From: Oscillatoria sp. Prado101
GTDB lineage: Bacteria; Cyanobacteriota; Cyanobacteriia; Cyanobacteriales; Oscillatoriaceae
DNA length: 21,144 nt
Assembly: GCA_025454445.1 (NCBI GenBank)
Contig: JALOOK010000040.1
Location: 1 to 21,144 of the forward strand
Reading direction: 5' to 3'
Shown here: in pieces, positions 14,547-21,144 of the stretch
Layout: each line of letters begins with the position of its first letter
Numbering within the stretch: position 1 is the first letter of the stretch
Notes under the pieces: model-generated
The model's database searches: none
What the model was told of the DNA's origin: nothing
Seen by the model: only the letters and a program-made list of their open reading frames with translations
Program-made: the position numbers and the translations under genes

Positions 14547-14777
14547 TCAATCATCACAGACTCCGAAACGGTAGCACCGGTCTTGCTTCTGGCGAGCCGC
14601 CAGTGTCAGTGGCGCGAACTGTTGCGGCTGGCGTGCCAGTCGGGCATCAGCCACAGCGGATAAAAAAACGCCGCTATCGGACATCTGCGGGCTCTCACTG
14701 CGGGCCCAGCTTTCAGGGACTGCCAGCCCCGACAGCAGCGGCACTGCCACGATTAGACCGATAATTTTTCTTTGCAT
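14547..14777 (-). CDS. Small secreted protein of unknown function
   Basis: A 76-residue protein with a clear Sec-type signal peptide: MQRK, hydrophobic core IIGLIVAVPLLSGLAVP and a likely cleavage after ESWA. The mature peptide would be about 50 residues, polar, with only two cysteines close together at the C-terminus (CYRFGVCDD) that could form a disulfide in the periplasm. The start is fixed by a strong ribosome binding site, GGAGGT, on the minus strand at 14785-14790, 7 bases before the ATG; an in-frame ATG five codons upstream is ignored for that reason. I recognise no family. It stands alone in the spacer between the two STAND genes, in the same orientation. The signal peptide and ribosome binding site together make it more than a chance frame. 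Confidence 0.6.
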   Translation of the reverse strand: MQRKIIGLIVAVPLLSGLAVPESWARSESPQMSDSGVFLSAVADARLARQPQQFAPLTLAARQKQDRCYRFGVCDD

Positions 14778-15743
14778 AAGAACTACCTCCAAGTCAGAAG
14801 CAAATAATTAATAGAACGATTGAGCCACAGGTTTCTGTTTGCTCATTATTTCAAGACGTCTTGTTGCTGACTCTGGTTCGGCAGCCAACAGATTGCCAGA
14901 GCCCGATGGCCGTTTGTAGTTGGGCGTCGGCCCCAAGGTTTTGTCGCCTCCCCACACATCAGCCGGCGACTCCTCCAGATGACTGCCTTTGGCGGGGCAA
15001 CCACGGGGGGATTGCCCTCCTGAAGTGGACTGGGGTGTTCTTTTCCCTCTCGCTTTGGCATTATTATCTTTACCTGTCTCCAGCTATCGGGAAAAATAAT
15101 TAAGGGCTCGCCGACTCAAAAATATCCGCTCTTTCCACCTAATTTCATTGTCTCTCTTTTTCCCCGCGAGGGGGTGAGGGGTATGACACTCCCTTCAACG
15201 GATGATTGCGCCTGTACCACCGGCAGCTGCCGGCGAAACAGCCCCCAACCTGCGGTTGCTCTCCTTTGACAGCCCCAGCTGCCTTTCTTCTAAGTTGCAG
15301 TCAGGCGTTAGTAAGCTACCCCAGCAGGACAGTCGAGGAACTGCTGTGGCGGAGGCCCACTTTCAGGCGGCGCAGCGCTATAGAGGCTGTAGCGCTCACC
15401 GAGGGGGAACACCCACCCCTCCACCCGGGGGCATCTATTACAGTTGCTCCTGTCGCCTGCCCCATTAACAATCCAAACTAATTCTAATTGCTACTCAGAC
15501 AATTTTCACCTGCTGCCTATTTTATAGTTATACCATATTAGCTGATATTACGGTCATAAATTTATCCCCGTATTCCCCCCCGAAGCCGGAGTCAAGTTCT
15601 GTCTGGGGTGAAGGAGTGCGGAACCCGCCCGCACGCCCTGCAATCTCAAACCTGAAACCACTGTGCGCCCTGCCCCTCTCCCTAAAAACAGGGGCCAAAA
15701 GCGAGAGATGAATTCAAAACCGCACCAGCAACTTTAACATTAA
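14778..15743. other. Gene-free repeat-rich spacer
   Basis: No supportable gene is seen. One diverged copy of the 25-bp palindromic repeat lies at 14913-14938 (TTGTAGTTGGGCG... CCCCAAGG). The segment 14939-15040 has the look of an interspersed cyanobacterial repeat. Short open frames around 15200-15480 have no ribosome binding site or domain. The stretch just downstream of STAND paralogue 2 contains a weak hairpin (GCCCCT / AGGGGC) near 15673-15695 that might end its transcript. Confidence 0.45.
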
Positions 15744-18700
15744 TTAAAATTCCCGCTCCCCACAAGCTTTCGCCAGATCGCTCTCACTCACCGTGGGGTT
15801 GGTGCTCAAAAAGTCACGCAGCCAGTCGCAGCCGCACACCAGCAATTGATCGAGATCCAAAGCTTGCGGTTTTGTAACGTCGGGGCTCCAGAGTTTCACA
15901 GTCCCGTCCGCACCGGCAGAGGCGAGGGTGCTGCCTTGGGGGCTAAAACTCACCTGCGAAACCATATCCCTGTGACCCCGCAGCGAAAGCAGTTGAGTCC
16001 CGTCGGTGCGCCAAAGTTTCACAGTTTTGTCCGCACTCCCCGAAGCCAGGATATCGCCTTTCGGGCTAAAACTGACACTCAACACCATATCCGTATGGCC
16101 CTGCAAGCAAAGCAACTGACTCCCGTCAGTACGCCAGAGTTTGACAGTTTTGTCCCCACCGGCAGAAGCCAGCATATTGCCATCAGGGCTAAAGCTGACC
16201 GCAAAAATCTTATCGCTGTGAGCCTGCCAGGAAAGCAATTCTTTGCCCTCCAGATTCCAGAGCTTAATCGTGCCATCCCAGCTGGCGGTTGCCAGCATCT
16301 CACCGTCAGGCGAAAAACACACATCCCACACTTTGTTAGCGTGACCGCTGAGCGCCCCCAACAGCGTACCGTCGGTGCGCCAGAGTTTGACCGTGCAGTC
16401 CGCCCCCGACGCCGCCAAAATCTGGCCATCGGGGCTAAACCTGACAGATGTCATCCAGTCCCCAGTACCGAGAGTGTTGAGCAGCGTGCCGTCGGTGCGC
16501 CAGAGTTTCACCGTCCCGTCGGCACTGGCAGAAGCCAGAATCTGGCCGTCTGGGGAAAAACAGACGCGCTTCACCCAGTCGCTGTGACCTTCCAGCACCC
16601 TGAGCAAGGTGCCGTCCCGGTGCCAGAGTTTCACAGTTTTGTCAAAACCGGCAGTTGCCAGCATCCGCTCATCCGGTGAAAAACAGACGCCCATGACTCT
16701 GCCATTATGAGCTGGAATACTGCGCTGGCACCTGCGGTCAAGCTGCCAGAGGCGGACAGTGGCGTCCGCACCGGCAGAGAGCAGCATCTCGCCCCCGGGC
16801 GAAAAACAGACGCTATTCACACTGTCGGTGTGGCCCAAAAAAGTCTCCAGCAGCGTACCGTCAAGCTGCCAGACTTTCACCGTCTTGTCCCAACTCCCCG
16901 TAGCCACCGTCTGCCCGTCCGGGCTGAAACTAATGCTAACGGCCCAGCCGGTGTGAGCCAGAGTGGCCAGCTCCGTTCCGTCCCGGTGCCAGAGTTTGGC
17001 GGTGCTGTCCGCACTGGCGGTGGCAATTATCTGCCCGTCAGGACTGAAACCCACCTTCCAAACGCGGTCGCTGTGACCGGCGATCACCGCCAGCAACACG
17101 CCCTCCAGATCCCACAGTTTGACCGTGCCGTCCCCACCGGCAGTGGCAATTATTTGGCCATCGGGGCTGAACGCTGCGCCCGTAACCCAACTGCCGCCAT
17201 CGGGCAGCGTTTTCAGTAGGACAGGCGAGACGCCTGTCCTACGCCGTCTTGAGACATTAGCTCCCTCCGACCATCCCATCTCGCCGGTCTGAGCTACACG
17301 CCAGAGTTTCACTGTCCCATCACCGCCCGCAGTGGCAACGAGCTGGCCATCGGGGCTGAAGCAGACGCCAAATATGCGGTCGCCCGTATCGATAGTGGCC
17401 AGCACTGTGCCATCTGGCTGCCAAAGTTTCACCGTTTTGTCCCAACTGCCCGAGGCTAGCATTTGGCCGCTGGGGCTGAACGCTACGCTGTTCACCCATT
17501 CTGTGTGTTCCCGGAAAGTGAGCAGGGGGGTGCCGTCGCTGCGCCACAGTTTCACGGTGCCGTCGGCGCTGGCGGTGGCAATGATTTGGCCGTCGGGGCT
17601 GGTGCTGACCTCAGTAACCCAGTTTTGGTGCCCCTGCAAGCGATTGCGCTCTCGGATTTCAGAAAGTGTCTTTTGCAGCAAATTTACCGTCCGCTGCTTG
17701 ACATACGGGGTAGTTTGTGCTATGGGCAACCGGCTGCCGGCTTTGACGCTGGCCACTAATGCCCCCAGCCCGTCGTGCGACAGCAGCAAAACGTGAGACA
17801 GTGCCGTCAGCGCCTCTATCTCGGCAATTTCTGCCCGAGAGCGCTCTTGCTGCTCTTTGTGCAGTGCCTGTCGCAGCTGTTCTTTCGTCAGGCGCAACTC
17901 GGCTTGCAGTCCAGGCTCTTTGTACTGGCGAATCAGCGCTGCCAGATAGTCGTGAATCAGCTGATAGAAATCTGCCGAGTAGTCTTTTAAAAGAAACACC
18001 AGCCCCGATTGCACCAAAATCTCCAGGACTAAATCTAATTTTTCGGCATCTAGCGCTAATTCAGCTGCTAGCTGGTCGTAACTCTTGAGGGGGCGAACTT
18101 CGTCCTCATCGGTGAGAAAATACAGCACCAGTCTGGCAGCACTTTCGTTTTCCGGGCCGCAGTCTTTCACCACTTCTTCTAAATAGTCGGCAACCAGCTT
18201 TTCCTTGGGGCCTTTTACCTCATATTCCAGCATAGTTGTGATGTTCTTGGCTTGCAGCTGGGCCCCCACGACCTGCAACTCAATCGGGCGCACCTCCTCC
18301 GCGCTGCCGGCTAAATCTCTCACCAAGCGGTCGAGCAGCTGCGGTTCTAAGTGAAACTTAGAGCGTTCAGTTAAGCTTTGGATGGCGGAGCGAGCTTGTG
18401 CCGGTGAAAAATTTCCTAAATAGTATAGAATGTCTTTATTGAGAATGTCGCTGTCGATGGCGTCCAGCTCGACAGCCCGACTGCACTCTAACAAATAGTG
18501 CAGGTAATCCTGCCTCATGGACAGCATGACTTTCACAAACGGACTGTTCAGGCAATCGCGGAAAAATTCATAAAACTCCAGTCTTTCCGCCGGCTGCTTG
18601 CAGGCCGAGAAAAATTCTTCAAATTGGTCAAAAATTAGAACTGTCAGCAGATTGCGCTCCGCATTCTCTCGCAAAAGCTCCAGAATGGCTGCCGGTGAAT

Positions 18701-20561
18701 CCGGTGCGCGGGACAAGCGGACGCCTCTCAGGTACTGGATCTCCTCTGCCAAACATCTGCCCAATCTGCTCGCCCAGTCAGTGTAAATTTGCAGCACGGC
18801 AGGCAAAACGTCGCGAGTGCGAATGGTGGTTTGTTTGAGCGCCGGCACTAAACCCGCCGTAACCGTAGAACTTTTGCCAGCACCAGAAGGCCCGTAAATA
18901 ACCGTCAATTTGTGTTGCGAGCTAGCAATTCGCTGTTGCAAGCGACTGACATCTTGGTGCCGTCCAGAAGCCTCGATTTCTCGGGAAACTGTACCCTGAC
19001 GGTCGAATTTCCCCAGTGCCGGATTCAGCGCCGGCTGTTGTGCCTGCAGTCGCCCCGCACCAATAAAAGCTCTGAACCCATATTGCTGCTCCACCGAGCG
19101 ATGCTTTTGCTTAATCCAAAAAGCCGCTTTGTAATCACCTTCCTCAAAATACATCGATCGCAATATCTGCAAACAGCGAATGTAGCGCTGCGGATCGTAA
19201 CGACAGTCAGTCTCCGCAAGCGCTTTTTTCAGGTTTCGGGCAGCTTCGTGAAGGCCCTGAAAAGCTTCTGGGCGCAGCCCCAAGTGCCGCTGCGCTTTCA
19301 CCAAACACAAGCGGAATATTTGCTCCCAAAGCGAGGGATATAACTCCGGACACTCAGTCTTCTCAGAAGTAGCGCTCAAGGTTTCCAGCGCCAGCGCCGC
19401 CCACTGTTTGGCATCTGCCCACCTGGAGCGCACCACCGCAATTCTCGCCAAAAAGCCCCAGTCTTGAGCCAGTCGCAGCGAACTGCCATAAGTTTGATGC
19501 AGCCGCACCGACTTTTCGGCTACAGTTTGCAAGGCTTCCCACTCTTGCAGTCGCAACAACATTTCGGACAGCGAGCTAATAAACTTCGCTACTAATTCTG
19601 GACGACGAGCTTTTTCAAAAACCTGAACAGATTCCTGGAAATAAGCCCTGGCTCGCTCGCAGGAGTGGCGGTTTTCTGCCCCCTTTCTGTCAGCATTGCG
19701 GCGGTGGCACAGCCCGATCTGGAACAGCACTGCGCCCTGTCGCTCTATGCCAGAAGTAGGCGCGGGTTCACCCAAAATGTCTCTACGAAGCGCCTTCAGC
19801 GCAACTTCTTGCGGGGTGCTGCGGCGCTTCCAAAAGGCAAGGCTTTGCTGGTAGTGCTTGAGGGCAATATCGAGGCTGTCGCAGGCGTAGGCGTCGCGAC
19901 CGAGAATAAATTTAACACCGGCATTTAGCTCTGGATCCAACCGGACATCGCGAGATTGCAAATCTTTTAGGGCTGACTCAAATTCTGTGTTACCCCGCTC
20001 GCCGAGGAGAGTGATATTGGCGATAAATTTGCCTGGATCTGTTTCCATAACTGCGGCAAAAACCCTCTCGGTTTTTTGCCGCAAAGAATCTGTCAGCTCC
20101 TCGGTGGGGAGCTCAAATTCAACCGTTGTAGACCAACTTTCGAGATCCGGGGCTGAGCGAATTAGCTTTTTGATCGCCCGATCGCTGACCCACAGTAAAA
20201 TGGGCAGGGGAAAGTTTTTTGGCAAAGCGTCCCGCATCAGGTTGGCTGACGCCAGCACCCGATCCAGACCGATCACCGACTCTAAGCCAAACACCATATA
20301 AACCTGTGCCCTTTCCTGGCAAGGTGCTGACAGCAGCCGCTGTGACAGCGACGTGACAGTCTTATCGATCGCTATCTCTCGGATCTCGAAAGGGCACCGC
20401 TCTCGCAGCTGCCGCACCAAACTCTCGCGCAATGCTTCGTAGTTGCAGCGCACTAAAATTAAGGAAAACTGCCCCTGCGAAAGCTCGATTGCCCTGAGCA
20501 GGGTTTGCAAGGAGTTTTGGTTGTAAGCGACAGCATCGCGAGCGGCTTCCGGCTGTGTCAT
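15744..20561 (-). CDS. nSTAND NTPase with TPR-like region and 14 WD40 repeats (paralogue 2)
   Basis: Paralogue of the 8744-13561 protein, also 1605 residues. N-terminal domain (about 1-190) with the shared blocks RAIELSQGQFSLIL and VFGLESV; TPR-like helices (about 225-495); linker QYGFRAFIGAGRLQ; nSTAND1-like NTPase with Walker A GPSGAGKSS (557-565, Lys563) and Walker B LIFDQFEEF (Asp645); a coiled coil (about 880-925) without the hydrophobic segment seen in paralogue 1; and 14 WD40 repeats (about 968-1570) and a GCDWLRDFL tail. Its ATG overlaps the stop of the upstream ATPase gene as ATGA, implying coupled translation and a working pair. WD40 repeat 3 contains an in-frame insertion of about 22 residues that includes a 27-bp palindrome. 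As with other STAND proteins, ATP-dependent oligomerisation triggered through the propeller or N-terminal domain is likely, but the trigger and effect are unknown. Confidence 0.92.
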   Translation of the reverse strand: MTQPEAARDAVAYNQNSLQTLLRAIELSQGQFSLILVRCNYEALRESLVRQLRERCPFEIREIAIDKTVTSLSQRLLSAPCQERAQVYMVFGLESVIGLDRVLASANLMRDALPKNFPLPILLWVSDRAIKKLIRSAPDLESWSTTVEFELPTEELTDSLRQKTERVFAAVMETDPGKFIANITLLGERGNTEFESALKDLQSRDVRLDPELNAGVKFILGRDAYACDSLDIALKHYQQSLAFWKRRSTPQEVALKALRRDILGEPAPTSGIERQGAVLFQIGLCHRRNADRKGAENRHSCERARAYFQESVQVFEKARRPELVAKFISSLSEMLLRLQEWEALQTVAEKSVRLHQTYGSSLRLAQDWGFLARIAVVRSRWADAKQWAALALETLSATSEKTECPELYPSLWEQIFRLCLVKAQRHLGLRPEAFQGLHEAARNLKKALAETDCRYDPQRYIRCLQILRSMYFEEGDYKAAFWIKQKHRSVEQQYGFRAFIGAGRLQAQQPALNPALGKFDRQGTVSREIEASGRHQDVSRLQQRIASSQHKLTVIYGPSGAGKSSTVTAGLVPALKQTTIRTRDVLPAVLQIYTDWASRLGRCLAEEIQYLRGVRLSRAPDSPAAILELLRENAERNLLTVLIFDQFEEFFSACKQPAERLEFYEFFRDCLNSPFVKVMLSMRQDYLHYLLECSRAVELDAIDSDILNKDILYYLGNFSPAQARSAIQSLTERSKFHLEPQLLDRLVRDLAGSAEEVRPIELQVVGAQLQAKNITTMLEYEVKGPKEKLVADYLEEVVKDCGPENESAARLVLYFLTDEDEVRPLKSYDQLAAELALDAEKLDLVLEILVQSGLVFLLKDYSADFYQLIHDYLAALIRQYKEPGLQAELRLTKEQLRQALHKEQQERSRAEIAEIEALTALSHVLLLSHDGLGALVASVKAGSRLPIAQTTPYVKQRTVNLLQKTLSEIRERNRLQGHQNWVTEVSTSPDGQIIATASADGTVKLWRSDGTPLLTFREHTEWVNSVAFSPSGQMLASGSWDKTVKLWQPDGTVLATIDTGDRIFGVCFSPDGQLVATAGGDGTVKLWRVAQTGEMGWSEGANVSRRRRTGVSPVLLKTLPDGGSWVTGAAFSPDGQIIATAGGDGTVKLWDLEGVLLAVIAGHSDRVWKVGFSPDGQIIATASADSTAKLWHRDGTELATLAHTGWAVSISFSPDGQTVATGSWDKTVKVWQLDGTLLETFLGHTDSVNSVCFSPGGEMLLSAGADATVRLWQLDRRCQRSIPAHNGRVMGVCFSPDERMLATAGFDKTVKLWHRDGTLLRVLEGHSDWVKRVCFSPDGQILASASADGTVKLWRTDGTLLNTLGTGDWMTSVRFSPDGQILAASGADCTVKLWRTDGTLLGALSGHANKVWDVCFSPDGEMLATASWDGTIKLWNLEGKELLSWQAHSDKIFAVSFSPDGNMLASAGGDKTVKLWRTDGSQLLCLQGHTDMVLSVSFSPKGDILASGSADKTVKLWRTDGTQLLSLRGHRDMVSQVSFSPQGSTLASAGADGTVKLWSPDVTKPQALDLDQLLVCGCDWLRDFLSTNPTVSESDLAKACGEREF
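15850..17660 (-). repeat. WD40 repeat tract, 14 units, paralogue 2
   Basis: Fourteen units of about 40-41 codons, consensus VxSVxFSPDGQxLATAGxDGTVKLW, again two seven-bladed propellers. They are more diverged from one another than those of paralogue 1 and most keep the G-H dyad. Unit 3 is expanded by about 22 residues. Confidence 0.88.
17216..17242. repeat. 27-bp palindrome inserted in a WD40 repeat
   Basis: Perfect inverted repeat GTAGGACAGGCG / CGCCTGTCCTAC with a 3-base loop, inside the coding sequence. On the minus strand it is read in frame as part of RTGVSPVLL. This is a palindrome type I recognise from cyanobacterial spacers, with the same layout as the one at 3438-3465 (12-bp arms starting GTAG). 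The flanking 17243-17285 also has no counterpart in other repeats. Confidence 0.85.
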
Positions 20562-21144
20562 GACTGAAATTCTTTGGCTTCTTTCAAAATGGGGTTGATA
20601 TCATACCACCGCCCTTGTTCGTTGCGGTATTCAAAGACAAACATGCTGCGCAGCAAGATTTGGTATTCTGTCTCGCCTCTGACGCTTTTGTCGATTGTGA
20701 CTTGGCGGAGCAATTTCCACTCGTCGGGATCGATGGAGCGCGTCAGTTCGTTGCAGCGTTCCTGAATTACGGTTTCCAGACGCTGGCGCGGGATGGGTAA
20801 ATCTCCTTTCTGGATGCAGCGATACAGCAGCCCCAGCAAGTTACGGACGTGACCGCCACTGACGCGGCAGAGCCGGTCTAGGGTTTCCAGGCTGTCAAAT
20901 ACTTCTTTGACTGACTCAATTTGCTGCTGCGAGCTGGCTTCTGGAAATGCTCTGGCTAGCACCATCTGTCGCAGCAGGTTGATCCCGGCTGCGCAATCGC
21001 TACCGTCGGACAGCTGCGCCGGCACCATCGGCAAGACTTTGGTGTCCATTCCACCCCCCAGGCGATACATCAGGGAACCGTAATCGTTGGAGAACATCAG
21101 CGCTAGGGGAATAGTATAGACAACGCGCCGAAGGCGCAGCATGA
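20558..21144 (-). CDS. AAA-like ATPase, C-terminal part (runs off the window)
   Basis: The last 195 codons or so of a gene whose start and Walker motifs lie beyond position 21144. Visible are VVYTIPLALMFSND, VLPMVP, then SGGHVRNLLGLLYRCIQ, a helical lid with an arginine-containing sensor-like motif of AAA/ORC-type ATPases, and the end SMFVFEYRNEQGRWYDINPI, a small winged-helix-like tail. From memory such proteins are typically encoded directly before WD40-STAND genes in cyanobacteria. The stop codon overlaps the STAND start (ATGA). The presumed role is to act with, load or gate the STAND partner, which is inference. The internal ATG at 21142 is not the true start. Confidence 0.75.
   Translation of the reverse strand, partial: MLRLRRVVYTIPLALMFSNDYGSLMYRLGGGMDTKVLPMVPAQLSDGSDCAAGINLLRQMVLARAFPEASSQQQIESVKEVFDSLETLDRLCRVSGGHVRNLLGLLYRCIQKGDLPIPRQRLETVIQERCNELTRSIDPDEWKLLRQVTIDKSVRGETEYQILLRSMFVFEYRNEQGRWYDINPILKEAKEFQS

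Noticed and set aside
15202..15481. Two plus-strand open frames of about 90 codons
   Set aside because: Overlapping frames without ribosome binding sites or recognisable features in repeat-like DNA.
15846..17796. Plus-strand open frames opposite the WD40 tract of paralogue 2
   Set aside because: Same antisense artefact of repetitive coding sequence.

Overview
The window looks like chromosomal DNA of a filamentous cyanobacterium of the Oscillatoriales type. This is inferred from family content only: a plant/cyanobacterial-type LL-diaminopimelate aminotransferase, a multi-PAS hybrid histidine kinase, giant STAND NTPases ending in WD40 repeats, and many short palindromic and tandem repeats in and between genes. 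I see no rRNA, tRNA, CRISPR array or intact transposase.

Left part (1-5470, all + strand): a four-PAS hybrid histidine kinase whose N-terminus looks damaged or truncated; a repeat-rich spacer with five 21-bp units, a 28-bp palindrome and a terminator-like hairpin; dapL for lysine and peptidoglycan precursor synthesis; then a DUF433 antitoxin followed by only the first codons of its expected DUF5615 toxin. The spacer after it carries an exact 21-bp copy of the end of dapL.

Middle (5573-8635, + strand): a two-gene restriction-modification module, with a PD-(D/E)xK nuclease of no family I can name 3 bp upstream of a large zinc-ribbon DNA methyltransferase.

Right part (8744-21144, - strand): two paralogous nSTAND proteins of 1605 residues each. 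Both are built as an N-terminal pseudo-NTPase-like domain, TPR-like helices, a STAND NTPase with Walker A and B, a coiled coil, and 14 WD40 repeats (two seven-bladed propellers). The copy nearer the right edge is translationally coupled by an ATGA overlap to an upstream AAA-like ATPase that runs off the window. The other copy has its own extended -10 promoter and no partner. About 2.2 kb of repeat-rich, mostly gene-free DNA lies between them, with a 25-bp tandem palindromic array, a MITE-like inverted repeat element and one small secreted-protein gene.

Toxin-antitoxin remains, a restriction-modification pair and two STAND NTPases next to each other suggest a defence/conflict island beside housekeeping genes. 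The best candidate for an undescribed system is the AAA-like ATPase plus nSTAND-WD40 operon; its function cannot be proved from sequence alone.
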